Source: RH-AL1 sp965198485 (lineage in GTDB: Bacteria > Pseudomonadota > Alphaproteobacteria > Rhizobiales > Beijerinckiaceae). From it: DNA of 64,000 bases. Position numbers and translations under genes: made by a program. Below are positions 10,209-19,087 of the stretch, piece after piece (position 1 is the stretch's first letter; each line of letters opens with the position of its first letter). The notes below the pieces were generated by a model. That model was not told the DNA's origin, made no database searches, and was given only the letters and a program-made list of their open reading frames with translations. The stretch covers positions 1,302,001 through 1,366,000 of the forward strand of contig CBDAPQ010000005.1 in assembly GCA_965198485.1 (NCBI GenBank), written 5' to 3'.

Positions 10209-10901
10209 TCATCTCGGTGCCTTCAACCGGTAGCCCACGCCCGTCTCCGTCACGACGAAGCTCGGCTGTTCGGGCACGCGTTCGATCTTCTGGCGCAGCT
10301 GGCGGACGTAGACGCGCAGCTGCTGCGGATCGGTGGAGGGGCCCCAGATCGCGCGCAGGATGAAGGCGTGGGTCAGCACCTTGCCGGCGTTCTGCACGAA
10401 GAGCCGCAGCAGGTCGTATTCCTTGGGCGACAGCTTCACCTCGGCGCCGTCGCGGCGCACGAGGCGGCGCACCAGGTCGACGCACAAACCATCGAGCTCG
10501 AACAGCGCCGGCGCGCCCTCGCCCCGGAAGCGATGGCGCAGCGCCGTGCGCACGCGCGCGACAAGCTCGTTCATGCCGAAAGGCTTGGTCACGTAGTCGT
10601 CGGCGCCGAGGTCGAGCGCCTGCACCTTGCCGGCCTCGTCGCCGCGGATGGATAGCACCAGCACGGGGGTGAAATCGCCGCGCCCGCGGGTGGCACGCAG
10701 CACGTCGAGGCCGTTCACGTCGGGCAGGCCGAGATCGAGGATCACGAGGTCGAGGTGCCCCTCGCTTAGTGCCGCCAGCGCCGCCGAGCCGTCGGCGGCC
10801 TCGACCACGTCGTAGTCCTGCGTGGCGAGCCCGGTGCGTAGCAGGCGGCGGATCGCCGGCTCGTCGTCGACCACAAGGATGCGAGTGCGTTCCGTGCTCA
10901 A
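10209..10901 (-). CDS. kdpE: KdpE response regulator
   Basis: A 230-residue OmpR-type transcription factor. The receiver domain has ILVVDDEPAIRR, the phospho-Asp in DLVILDLGLPD and the Lys in DDYVTKPFGMNELVAR. The C-terminal winged helix includes LSPKEYDLLRLFVQNAGKVLTH and LRVYVRQLRQKIE, which match KdpE. The start is taken as TTG at 10901, overlapping the kdpD stop as TTGA; an in-frame ATG at 10946 lies inside kdpD. It would activate kdpFABC under potassium limitation or osmotic stress, but those genes are not in the window. Confidence 0.88.
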   Translation of the reverse strand: MSTERTRILVVDDEPAIRRLLRTGLATQDYDVVEAADGSAALAALSEGHLDLVILDLGLPDVNGLDVLRATRGRGDFTPVLVLSIRGDEAGKVQALDLGADDYVTKPFGMNELVARVRTALRHRFRGEGAPALFELDGLCVDLVRRLVRRDGAEVKLSPKEYDLLRLFVQNAGKVLTHAFILRAIWGPSTDPQQLRVYVRQLRQKIERVPEQPSFVVTETGVGYRLKAPR

Positions 10902-13561
10902 GAAATGGATATCGGCAGGCGGATCGTCAGGAGAGCTCCCCCGCAAGGTTCGCCGACTCTCGCCGCGTTGCCGGCGGTGACGGTGCCGCCCATCGCCTCA
11001 ACGAAGCCGCGCGATATGGCGAGCCCGAGTCCGGTGCCCGGCCGCACATGGTCGCCCTTGCGCACGCGGTGGAACTTCTCGAAGACCGCCTCGCAGTCGT
11101 CGCTCGGGATACCGGGACCGCTGTCGGCCACGGTGAGGCACAGCGTGGGGCCGTCGCGGCGCAGGCGCACGGTGACCTTGCCGTCGACGCCGGCGTATTT
11201 GGCCGCGTTGTCGAGGATGTTGAAGAGCGCCTGCTCGAACAAAACGGGGTCGAGCCGCAGCGGCGGCAGGCCCGGCTCGATGTCGACGTCCACCGTCACC
11301 GTCGCGAGGATGGGGGTCGCCCGCCTCAGGGCCGTGCCGATGATCTCGCCGACGTCGACATCCGAGACGTTGGGCACGACCGCGCCGGCCTCGAGCCGCG
11401 TCATATCGAGCAGGTTGGCGATGAACCGGTTGAGGCGCTCGGCCTCCTCGACGATGGTGCCGACGAGCGCCGAGCGGCCCTCGTCGTCGAGCGCGCCGCC
11501 GAAGTCGCGGATGGTGGTGGCGGCGCCGAGCACGGAGGCCAGCGGCGTGCGCAGGTCGTGCGAGATCGAGGTCAGCAGCGCCGCGCGCAGCTTCTCGGTC
11601 TCGGCGAGGCGCCGGGCGCGGTCGAGATCGCCCGCCAGCGACACGCGCTCGACCGCCAGCGCGCCCTGGTCGAGCAGCGCGTCCAAGAGCCGGTGCTGCT
11701 CCGGGCTCAGCAGCGGGCCGGTCTTGTCGCTGTCGAGCCCGACGACGCCGACCGGACCGCTCGAGGTGCGCAGCGGCGCGAAATAACGCGGCGCGCCGGG
11801 CAGCGTGTCGGCGCCGCGCCCGGCCGGCGTGTTGCGCTCCCACGACCATTGCGCGGCGGCGAGGTCCTTGTCGGCCAGCTCGTCCTCCGGCGGGTAGCCG
11901 GCGCGGACCGCGAGACGCCCGGCCTCCGGCAGCAGCACCACGACGCGCACCTTCAGCATGGAGGCGATCTGGTAGGCCATGGCCCAGAGCACGTCGTCGG
12001 TGCCCACGCAGGCGGCGAGCTTGCGCGAGAAGGAGTACAGCGCCTCGGTGGTGCGGGCGCGCGCGCCGGCGATCGTCGCCTGGCTGCGCACCCGCGCGGT
12101 GAGGTTGGAGACGAGTACCGCCACCAGCGTGAAGAAGAACAGCGCCGCGACGTTGGCCGGATCGGCGATGGTGAAGGTGTAGAGCGGCGGCAGGAAGAAG
12201 AAGTTGAATGCGAGCGTCGACAGCACCACGGCGAAAAGCGACGCGTAGAGGCCAGACGAGATGGCGGTGCCGACGACGGCGGTGAGAAACACGAGGTCGA
12301 TGTTGGTGCCGCCGAGCAGCGGCTTGATCAGCTCGGCGACGCCGAGCGCGCCGGCCACCATCGCCGCGGCGCCGGCGTAGGGCGAGACCTGGAAGCTGGG
12401 AGGCGCCACGCCACGCGGCGCGCGTGCCTCGTCGTCGGCCTTCACGGCGATGACGTGCACGCTGATGTCGCCGGCGCGGCGCACCAGGTCGAACACGACG
12501 GAGCCGTTGAGCCACTCGAACCAGCGCGGCCGCTTGGCTTTGCCGATCAGGATCTGCGTGACGTTGTGCTCGCGCGCGTAGGCCAAAACGTCGTCGGTGA
12601 CGCGGCGGCCGCCGGTGGGCACCGTCACCGTCTCCATCCCGAGCCGCCCGGCGAGGCGCAAGGCGTCGGCGATGCCGTCGCGTCGCTTGTCGTCGAGCGC
12701 CGCGGTGCGCCCGGTCTCGACGTGCAGCGCCACCGCTGGCGCGTGCAGCCGGTCGGCGACGCGCTTGGCGTGGCGCACCAGTCCAGCCGTGTCGCCACCG
12801 TCCCCCACGCAAACCAGCACACGCTCGCCCGCCGCCCATGGGCCGGCGATGGCGTGGGACTGCATGTGGGCGAGCAGCTGATCGTCGACGCGCTGGGCGG
12901 TGCGGCGCAACGCGAGCTCGCGCAGCGCCGTGAGGTTGCCGGGCGAAAAGAAGTGGCGCAGCGCCCGCTCGGCCTGGCGCGGCACATAGACCTTGCCCTC
13001 GCGCAGCCGCTGGATCAGGTCCTCCGGCGAGAGATCGATCACTTCGATGTCGTCGGCGCGGTCGAGGATCGCGTCCGGCACCGTTTCGCGCACGCGCACG
13101 CGGGTGATCTGCGCCACGACGGTGTTGAGGCTCTCGACATGCTGGACGTTGAGCGTCGTGTAGACGTCGATGCCGGCGGCCAGCAGCTCCTCGACGTCGT
13201 TGCTGCGCTTGGGGTGGCGGCTGCCCTCGGCGTTGCTGTGGGCGAGCTCGTCGACGAGCGCCAGCTGCGGGCGGCGGGCGAGCAGGGCGTCCAGGTCCAT
13301 CTCTTCGAGCACGCGCTCGCGATAGTTGACGAGCCGGCGCGGGATGACCTCTAGACCTGCCAGCATGGCCTGGGTCTCGGCGCGGCCGTGGGTCTCGACC
13401 ACGCCGGCGACGACGTCGCATCCCTCGGCGAGGCGGCGCCGCGCCGCCTCCAGCATGGCGTAGGTCTTGCCGACCCCCGGCGCCGCGCCGAGGAAGATCT
13501 TCAGCTTGCCGGTGCGGGCCTCGTAGGCGTGGCCTAGGTCGTGGTGCGGCGCGCCGGTCAC
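10898..13561 (-). CDS. kdpD: KdpD sensor histidine kinase
   Basis: An 887-residue membrane kinase with full KdpD architecture. The N-terminal domain has the Walker A motif GAAPGVGKTYAML (about 25-37), followed by a universal-stress-like domain with ILIGKAKRPRWFEWLNGSVV. Four transmembrane helices lie around residues 395-500, then a GAF-like region. SISHDLRTPLASVLG holds the phospho-His near 667, and the ATPase domain has NILDNAAKYA, DSGPGIP and GTGLGLAIS. The start is GTG at 13561 with GAGGGG upstream. It pairs with kdpE by a 4-nt overlap. No kdpFABC genes lie upstream or downstream. Confidence 0.93.
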   Translation of the reverse strand: MTGAPHHDLGHAYEARTGKLKIFLGAAPGVGKTYAMLEAARRRLAEGCDVVAGVVETHGRAETQAMLAGLEVIPRRLVNYRERVLEEMDLDALLARRPQLALVDELAHSNAEGSRHPKRSNDVEELLAAGIDVYTTLNVQHVESLNTVVAQITRVRVRETVPDAILDRADDIEVIDLSPEDLIQRLREGKVYVPRQAERALRHFFSPGNLTALRELALRRTAQRVDDQLLAHMQSHAIAGPWAAGERVLVCVGDGGDTAGLVRHAKRVADRLHAPAVALHVETGRTAALDDKRRDGIADALRLAGRLGMETVTVPTGGRRVTDDVLAYAREHNVTQILIGKAKRPRWFEWLNGSVVFDLVRRAGDISVHVIAVKADDEARAPRGVAPPSFQVSPYAGAAAMVAGALGVAELIKPLLGGTNIDLVFLTAVVGTAISSGLYASLFAVVLSTLAFNFFFLPPLYTFTIADPANVAALFFFTLVAVLVSNLTARVRSQATIAGARARTTEALYSFSRKLAACVGTDDVLWAMAYQIASMLKVRVVVLLPEAGRLAVRAGYPPEDELADKDLAAAQWSWERNTPAGRGADTLPGAPRYFAPLRTSSGPVGVVGLDSDKTGPLLSPEQHRLLDALLDQGALAVERVSLAGDLDRARRLAETEKLRAALLTSISHDLRTPLASVLGAATTIRDFGGALDDEGRSALVGTIVEEAERLNRFIANLLDMTRLEAGAVVPNVSDVDVGEIIGTALRRATPILATVTVDVDIEPGLPPLRLDPVLFEQALFNILDNAAKYAGVDGKVTVRLRRDGPTLCLTVADSGPGIPSDDCEAVFEKFHRVRKGDHVRPGTGLGLAISRGFVEAMGGTVTAGNAARVGEPCGGALLTIRLPISIS

Positions 13562-14025
13562 GTCAGCCCCTCCGTCGCAACGCTACGACATGCGCAGGCC
13601 TGGCGACGGCTCAGGCGACAAGCGATGTCGCCGTACGCCGACGTCCGGCTTTCGACACACCCCGTTGCGATCACACACCCCTATTTTGCGTCACCATGCG
13701 TCGCGCGCCATAATACGGCACTTGCATTGCTTGGTAAAATGACCGGGATGGCGGCAGGTTCCACCCGCGCTGCGGTCTCGATAACGACGCGAGGCCTGCG
13801 CGCTCGTGAGGAGAGGTGCCGACGCCATCAAGCCTTCGGCAGGGCGTCGAGCGCGGGGTTGAGTTCGAGCACATGGCCGCCACATTGCCCGAGGCGATGC
13901 CCCTCGATCACCTCGCCTCCAAGGGATGATGTCGCCGGTCTCGATCAGTACGCAGTGGCGTCGGCGACAGAAGGTTGATCGGGGCGAACAGCACTGCGGC
14001 CACCGCGGCGGCCATCAGCCAACGA
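13562..14025. other. Gene-free stretch upstream of kdpD
   Basis: About 460 nt between the acyl-CoA dehydrogenase stop and the kdpD start. I see no intact gene. Apart from the kdpB-like segment at 13889-13951 it holds a short AT-richer patch around 13675-13740 that could contain the kdpD promoter, but no clear -35/-10 pair was found. Confidence 0.5.
13889..13951 (-). pseudogene. Possible kdpB remnant (P-type ATPase A-domain segment)
   Basis: In the gene-free stretch upstream of kdpD the minus strand encodes VLIETGDIIP and then, after a frame change, GEVIEG. A further one-base shift would restore IAS. In KdpB these blocks are contiguous in the actuator domain (VLVEAGDIIP-xDGEVIEGIAS). Two small indels explain the mismatch, and neither side continues as KdpB. 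The segment is only about 63 nt, so chance resemblance cannot be ruled out, but its location next to kdpDE favours a relic of a deleted kdpFABC operon. Confidence 0.45.
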
Positions 14026-15813
14026 TCAGAACCAGCCGCTCGCCATGTCGAGTGCGCTGCGGTCCAGGCTGCGCAAAGCTTCCATTTGGGTCGTCGCCTT
14101 CGGCAGCTCCCAGCGGTAGAAGTAGCGGCAGGCCTGGCGCTTGCCATGCGCGAACGCGTCCTCGCGGTGGCCGAGCGCCAGCACCTGCTCCAGCCAGATC
14201 CAGGCGATCGCGACGTGGCCGAACGCCTCGAGATAGGCCGAGGCGTTAGCCAGCGTCAGCACGGTGTCGCCGGCGCCGTGCAGCGCCACCGTGGTCTCGT
14301 CGAGCGCTGCCATGGCCTTGTGGAGTGCAGCGCCGTGCTCGGTCGTGCCGTTGGCCTTCGAGGCCGCCACCGTGCGGCCGACACGGCCGCGGAACAGCTC
14401 CAGGCCCTCGCCGCCGTTCTGCGTGACCTTGCGGCCGAGCAGGTCGAGCGCCTGGATGCCGTGGGTGCCCTCGTGGATGGGGTTTAAACGATTGTCGCGA
14501 TAGAGCTGCTCGACGTCGTAGTCGCGGGTGTAGCCGTAGCCGCCGTGGACCTGGATGGCGATGTCGTTGGCCGCCAGGCACCATTGCGAGGGCCAGCTCT
14601 TGGCGATCGGCGTCAGCAGGTCGAGCAGCGCCTTGGCCTCGTGCTTGGCGGCGTCGTCGCCGGTGCGCTCCTCGTCGACGAGGCGGGCGCAGTACAGCGC
14701 GAAGGCGAGCGCGCCCTCGACATAGCTCTTGGCGGCCAGCAGCATGCGGCGCACGTCGGGGTGCTCGATGATGGCGCATTGCTTGGATTTGGGATCGCGC
14801 GCGCCGAGCGGGCGCCCCTGCGGCCGGCCCTTGGCGTAATCCACGGCCTTGAGGTAGCCGCTGTAGCCGAGCGCCACCGCGCCGAGGCCGACGCCGATGC
14901 GCGCCTCGTTCATCATGTGGAACATCGCGGGCAGGCCCTGGTGCTCGCCGCCGACGAGCCAGCCGACAGCGCCGGCCTTGCCGCCGGGCGTGTGCTTGCC
15001 CTCGCCGAAGTTCAGCAGCGCATTGGTGGTGCCGCGATAGCCCATCTTGTGGTTGAGGCCGGCGAGCACGACATCGTTGCGCTCGCCCAACGTGCCGTCG
15101 TCCTCGACGAGGTGCTTGGGCACGACGAAGAGCGAGATGCCCTTCACGCCGGCCGGGCCGCCGGGGATCTTGGCCAGCACCATGTGCACGATGGTCTCGG
15201 AGAGCTCGTGCTCGCCGCCGGAGATCCACATCTTGGTGCCGGTCAGGCGGAAGCTGCCGTCGCCCTGCGGCTCGGCGCGGGTGGTGATGTCCGCGAGCGA
15301 GGAGCCGGCCTGCGGCTCGCTGAGGCACATCGTGCCGAAGAAACGGCCGGCGCACATCGGCTCGACGTAGCGGGCGACCTGCTCGGGCGTGCCGTGGGTG
15401 CGCAGCAGGTTGGCCGCGGCGCTGGTCAGCATGGCGTAGGCGGCGGTGCCGACGTTGGCCGCCTTGAAAAAGGCGAAGCCGGCACTGCCGACGGCTGCGG
15501 GAAGCTGCATGCCGCCCTGGTCGTAATCGGCCTGCGAGGCGAAGAGGCCGGCCTGCGCGTATTGCTTCAGCGCGGCGCCGACCTCTGGGATCATGACGAC
15601 CTTGCCGTTCTCGAAGCGCGGCTCGTTGGCGTCGGCCTTCTTGTTGTGGGGCGCGAAATGATCGGTCGCGATCTGCTCGCAGAGGTCGAGAGCGGCATCG
15701 AAGGTATCGCGCGAATGGTCGGCGTAGCGCTCGCGGGCGGTCAACTCCTCGACCTTCAGCCAGTCGTAGAGCAGGAAGGCGAGGTCGTCGCGCGACAGCA
15801 GCGTGCCGGTCAT
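14026..15813 (-). CDS. Acyl-CoA dehydrogenase, long DmdC-like type
   Basis: A 595-residue flavoenzyme, about 200 residues longer than standard acyl-CoA dehydrogenases because of a C-terminal extension, as in 3-methylmercaptopropionyl-CoA dehydrogenase (DmdC) and related long-form enzymes. Visible motifs are MCLSEPQAGSSLADITTRA and TKMWISGGEHEL in the flavin region, and LYRDNRLNPIHEGTHGIQALDLLG with the probable catalytic Glu. Substrates of the family range from long-chain acyl-CoA to methylmercaptopropionyl-CoA; no dmdB or dmdD neighbour is obvious, so the substrate is open. It is the last gene of a run with a nitronate monooxygenase, a thioesterase and an MDR reductase. Confidence 0.85.
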   Translation of the reverse strand: MTGTLLSRDDLAFLLYDWLKVEELTARERYADHSRDTFDAALDLCEQIATDHFAPHNKKADANEPRFENGKVVMIPEVGAALKQYAQAGLFASQADYDQGGMQLPAAVGSAGFAFFKAANVGTAAYAMLTSAAANLLRTHGTPEQVARYVEPMCAGRFFGTMCLSEPQAGSSLADITTRAEPQGDGSFRLTGTKMWISGGEHELSETIVHMVLAKIPGGPAGVKGISLFVVPKHLVEDDGTLGERNDVVLAGLNHKMGYRGTTNALLNFGEGKHTPGGKAGAVGWLVGGEHQGLPAMFHMMNEARIGVGLGAVALGYSGYLKAVDYAKGRPQGRPLGARDPKSKQCAIIEHPDVRRMLLAAKSYVEGALAFALYCARLVDEERTGDDAAKHEAKALLDLLTPIAKSWPSQWCLAANDIAIQVHGGYGYTRDYDVEQLYRDNRLNPIHEGTHGIQALDLLGRKVTQNGGEGLELFRGRVGRTVAASKANGTTEHGAALHKAMAALDETTVALHGAGDTVLTLANASAYLEAFGHVAIAWIWLEQVLALGHREDAFAHGKRQACRYFYRWELPKATTQMEALRSLDRSALDMASGWF

Positions 15814-15826
15814 GGCTGGACTCCGA

Positions 15827-16792
15827 TCATGCGTAAACTCCGATGGCGGGAGCGCCGGCGCGCGCGAAGGGATCGGCGGCGAGCTGGGCGATGGCGGCGC
15901 GGTAGCCCTCGGTCAGCTGACGGCACAGCTCGGCCGTGGTCGGCACGTCGACGACCGAGCCGACGCCGTGGCCGGCCGACCACACGGTCTTCCAGGCGCG
16001 GGCCTCGTCGCTCATGTTCATGCCGCCGTGCGGGGGAAGGTTGTCCGGGTCGAGCCCGTTGGCGAGGATGCTCTGGCGCATGAAGTTCGCCGGCACGCCG
16101 CTGATCTCCTTGGTATAGACGACGTCGCCGGCGCGGGCGTCGACCTGCATCTGCTTTTGCGCCTCGCTCGCCATGCTCTCCTTCGTGGAGATGAAGCGCG
16201 TGCCGAAATAGGCGAAGTCCGCGCCCATCGCGCGGGCGGCGGCGATGTCGCGGCCGGTGTTCATCGCACCCGAGAGGATGAGCATGCCGGAGAACACCTC
16301 GCGGATCTCGGCGAGCAGCGCGAAGGGGCTGAGCGTGCCGGCATGGCCGCCGGCGCCCGCCGCCACCGCGATGATGCCGTCGACGCCGGCCTGCGCCGCC
16401 TTCTCGGCGTGGCGGCGGTTGATCACGTCGTGGAAGACCAGCCCGCCGTAGGAATGCACCGCGTCGACGAGGTCGCGCACGGCGCCGAGCGAGGTGATGA
16501 TGATGGGCACGCGCCGCTTCACGCAGATGGCGAGGTCGGCTTGCACGCGCGGGTTGGTCTTGTGGACGATGAGGTTGATGCCGTAGGGCGCGCCGTGGCC
16601 GTCGAGCCGCTCCTCGATCTCGCCGCACCAGGCATCGAAACCCTCGGTCGTGCGCTGGTTCAGCGCCGGGAAGGTGCCGACGATGCCGCCGCGGCAGGTC
16701 TCCACTACGAGGTCGGGGCCGGAAACCAGGAACATCGGTGCGGCGATGGCGGGCACGGCGAGCCGCTCGGCGATATGGGCGGGAATGGTCAT
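15827..16792 (-). CDS. Nitronate monooxygenase / 2-nitropropane dioxygenase family
   Basis: A 321-residue FMN-dependent TIM-barrel enzyme. PAIAAPMFLVSGPDLV opens the barrel, and AVAAGAGGHAGTLSPFALLAEI is the family FMN/phosphate-binding region with the conserved His. GADFAYFGTRFISTKES follows. The family oxidises nitronates, but many members in fatty-acid clusters have unproven substrates and may handle enoyl-CoA-like compounds or protect against propionate-3-nitronate. The start ATG overlaps the stop of the upstream thioesterase gene (ATGA). Confidence 0.85.
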   Translation of the reverse strand: MTIPAHIAERLAVPAIAAPMFLVSGPDLVVETCRGGIVGTFPALNQRTTEGFDAWCGEIEERLDGHGAPYGINLIVHKTNPRVQADLAICVKRRVPIIITSLGAVRDLVDAVHSYGGLVFHDVINRRHAEKAAQAGVDGIIAVAAGAGGHAGTLSPFALLAEIREVFSGMLILSGAMNTGRDIAAARAMGADFAYFGTRFISTKESMASEAQKQMQVDARAGDVVYTKEISGVPANFMRQSILANGLDPDNLPPHGGMNMSDEARAWKTVWSAGHGVGSVVDVPTTAELCRQLTEGYRAAIAQLAADPFARAGAPAIGVYA

Positions 16793-17253
16793 GGCTTCGC
16801 TCCCGACGGGTCCGGCGGCCGATCGATGACGGCCACGGTGCAGCGCGAGATGCACACGGGCTTGTCGGCCTCGTCGCAGATGCGGATGTCCCACACCTGC
16901 GTGGTGCGGCCGATGTGGATCGGTCGCGCCGTGCCGATGACCCAGCCCGAGCGGACGCCGCGCAGGTGGTTGGCGTTGATCTCGAGCCCCACGCAGGCCT
17001 TCGTTGCGGGGTCGACGCAGGCGTAGGCGGCGTAGGAGGCCAGGGTCTCGGCCAGCACCACGGACGCACCGCCGTGCAGCAGGCCGAACGGTTGATGCGT
17101 CCGCTCGTCGACCGGCATGCGGCCTTCGAGCCAGTCGTCGCCCACCGCCGTGAGTTCGATCCCCAGATGCCGCACCAGTCCGCGGGCGCCGAACTCCCTG
17201 GTGTCGAGGGAGAGCGGCGCGAACCAGATCGGCTTCGTCGACCCGCCGCTCAC
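16789..17253 (-). CDS. PaaI-type hotdog thioesterase
   Basis: A 154-residue single hotdog-domain protein. HQPFGLLHGGASVVLAETLAS is the PaaI-family active-site region with the HGG motif, and GLEINANHLRGVRSGWV follows. Such enzymes hydrolyse acyl- or aryl-CoA esters and free CoA. The GTG start at 17253 overlaps the stop of the upstream MDR gene (GTGA), and its own stop overlaps the next start, so the three genes are translationally coupled. Confidence 0.82.
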   Translation of the reverse strand: MSGGSTKPIWFAPLSLDTREFGARGLVRHLGIELTAVGDDWLEGRMPVDERTHQPFGLLHGGASVVLAETLASYAAYACVDPATKACVGLEINANHLRGVRSGWVIGTARPIHIGRTTQVWDIRICDEADKPVCISRCTVAVIDRPPDPSGAKP

Positions 17254-18275
17254 AGCGTGGCCGCCTCGGCCGAGACTTCGCAGAGCAGCTTGCCCTTGTT
17301 GCCGCCGGTGTAAAGTAGCTCCAGAGACTCCAGCGCCTTGTCGAGGCCCGGCCGCACGTCCTGCGTCGTCTTGATCTTGCCCTGCGTGATCCACGCGCCG
17401 AGCTCGCGCATCATTTCCGGGTACTTCCTGGCGAAGTCGAAGACGATGAAGCCCTGCACCTTGATGCGCTGCATCAGGATCAGCGGGAAGGTGCGCGGGC
17501 CGCCGCCCGGCGTCTCGTCGTTGTAGCCCGAGATCATGCCGCAAAGCGGCATGCGGCTGAAGAGCTTCATGCGGGTCATGACGGTCTCCATGATCGTGCC
17601 GCCGACCTGCTCGAAGTTGATGTCGACACCCTTGGGGGCGAGCGCGTCGAGCCGCTTGCCGATATCCTCGTTCTTGTAGTCGATGGCCGCGTCGAACCCG
17701 TAATCCTCGACGAGGGAGCGGCACTTTTCCGGCCCGCCGGCAATGCCGATGACGCGGCAGCCCTTGATCTTGCCGATCTGCCCGACGATCTGGCCGACGC
17801 CGCCCGAGGCGGCCGAGACCACCAGCACGTCGCCATCCTTGGGCTGGCCGACCTCGAGCAGGCCGAAATAGGCGGTGGGGCCGACGAGGCCGAACACGCC
17901 GTAGGCGACCGAGAGGGGCAGGCCCGCCGGGATCTGCGCCTTGGTGTAGCCGGAGCCGTCGGTGACGATGTGGTCGGCCCATTCGCCGAGCCCGAACCAG
18001 ATCTCGCCCTTCGACACGCCCGGCTTGCGGCTCGCCACCACCCGCCCGGCGACGCCGCCGCGCATCGGTGCGTCCAGCGGCACCGGCGGCATATACTGGC
18101 GCATGTCGCTCATCCAGATCCGGTTGGTCGGATCGAGCGAAAGGTAGAGCACCTCGAGCAGGAACTGCCCGTCTGCGAGTTCCGGCAGCGGCTCGGCGAG
18201 GAACTCGAGGTCGCCCTCGCGGATCGCGCCCTGCGGGCGGCGGCGAAGGCGCCAGAGTTTGCGTTCGGTGATCAT
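17250..18275 (-). CDS. NADP-dependent MDR oxidoreductase (CurA/LTB4DH-like)
   Basis: A 341-residue zinc-free medium-chain dehydrogenase/reductase. SLDPTNRIWMSD matches the SxDPYxRxxM-type substrate motif, and VVSAASGGVGQIVGQIGKIKG is the nucleotide-binding fold. It has LINEQVGG-like context near NFEQVGGTIMETV. These enzymes reduce the double bond of alpha,beta-unsaturated ketones using NADPH. The start ATG 18275 has a strong GGAGGAA ribosome-binding site. It precedes the thioesterase, nitronate monooxygenase and long acyl-CoA dehydrogenase genes. Confidence 0.85.
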   Translation of the reverse strand: MITERKLWRLRRRPQGAIREGDLEFLAEPLPELADGQFLLEVLYLSLDPTNRIWMSDMRQYMPPVPLDAPMRGGVAGRVVASRKPGVSKGEIWFGLGEWADHIVTDGSGYTKAQIPAGLPLSVAYGVFGLVGPTAYFGLLEVGQPKDGDVLVVSAASGGVGQIVGQIGKIKGCRVIGIAGGPEKCRSLVEDYGFDAAIDYKNEDIGKRLDALAPKGVDINFEQVGGTIMETVMTRMKLFSRMPLCGMISGYNDETPGGGPRTFPLILMQRIKVQGFIVFDFARKYPEMMRELGAWITQGKIKTTQDVRPGLDKALESLELLYTGGNKGKLLCEVSAEAATL

Positions 18276-18289
18276 GGTGCTTCCTCCGG

Positions 18290-19078
18290 TCAGGCTGCGG
18301 CGGTGCCGCCGTCGACCTTCAACTCGCTCGCCGTGGTGAAACGGCTCTCGTCGCTCGCCAGATAGAGCACCGCGTGGGCGACGTCGTCGGGCTGTCCCAG
18401 CCGATTCATCGGAATCGACTTCGTCAGCTTGCGCGTCGCCTCGGCCTCGCCGTGCTTCTCGAAATAGCGCTCGATGATCGCCGTGCGGATGAATCCAGGA
18501 TGCACCGAGTTGCAGCGCACGTCGACGCCGGAGCGGGCGCAATCGAGCGCCACCGACTTGCTCAGCATCATGACGGCAGCCTTCGACGTGTTGTAGGCGG
18601 CGTATTGTCCGTCGGCGACGATGGCCGCGATCGACGAGATGTTGACGATCGAGGCCGGCTGATCGTCGCGCAGGTAGGCCAGCGCGTGCTTGCAGCCGAG
18701 GAACACGCTGTCGACGTTGATCGCCATCATGCGGTGCCAGGCCTCCAGCGAAACCTCCTCGACCCGGCCCTGCTCGCCGATGCCGGCATTGTTGACGAGC
18801 ACCGAGAGCCCACCCATCGCGGCTACGGCCTCGGCGAGCACCGCCTGCCAGCGCGCCTCGTCGCGCACGTCGTGGGGAGCGGCGAAGGCGGTGCCGGCGC
18901 CGTGCTCCTCGTTCAGGGACAGGGCGACGGCGCGCACCGTCGGCTCGTCGATGTCGGTGAGGAACACCTTCGCGCCGTGTCGCGCCAGCATGCGCGCAAT
19001 GGCCTCGCCCAGGCCGCGCGCGGCGCCGGTGACGAAAGCCTTCTTGCCGGCGCAGCGCAGAGGGAGCGGGGCGACCAT
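18290..19078 (-). CDS. Short-chain dehydrogenase/reductase
   Basis: A 262-residue classical SDR. The cofactor motif is VTGAARGLGEAIAR, followed by LVNNAGIGEQG, NISSIAAI with the catalytic Ser, and YAAYNTSKAAVMML with the YxxxK pair. TDIDEP after the second strand suggests NAD preference. The closest recognisable relatives are 3-hydroxysteroid/cyclic alcohol dehydrogenases, but the substrate is not fixed by sequence. The gene is 14 nt upstream of the MDR reductase, suggesting one operon. Confidence 0.85.
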   Translation of the reverse strand: MVAPLPLRCAGKKAFVTGAARGLGEAIARMLARHGAKVFLTDIDEPTVRAVALSLNEEHGAGTAFAAPHDVRDEARWQAVLAEAVAAMGGLSVLVNNAGIGEQGRVEEVSLEAWHRMMAINVDSVFLGCKHALAYLRDDQPASIVNISSIAAIVADGQYAAYNTSKAAVMMLSKSVALDCARSGVDVRCNSVHPGFIRTAIIERYFEKHGEAEATRKLTKSIPMNRLGQPDDVAHAVLYLASDESRFTTASELKVDGGTAAA

Positions 19079-19087
19079 GGCGCGATC

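Noticed and set aside
10769..13354. Very long open frame antisense to kdpD, with similar long frames antisense to many genes
   Set aside because: High-GC third positions keep the opposite strand open. The translations are rich in Arg, Ala, Gly and His without domains, whereas the minus strand is an unmistakable KdpD.
14026..15813. DMSP demethylation pathway (dmdC)
   Set aside because: The protein resembles DmdC in length and motifs, but no dmdA, dmdB or dmdD is near, and the same type serves general acyl-CoA oxidation.
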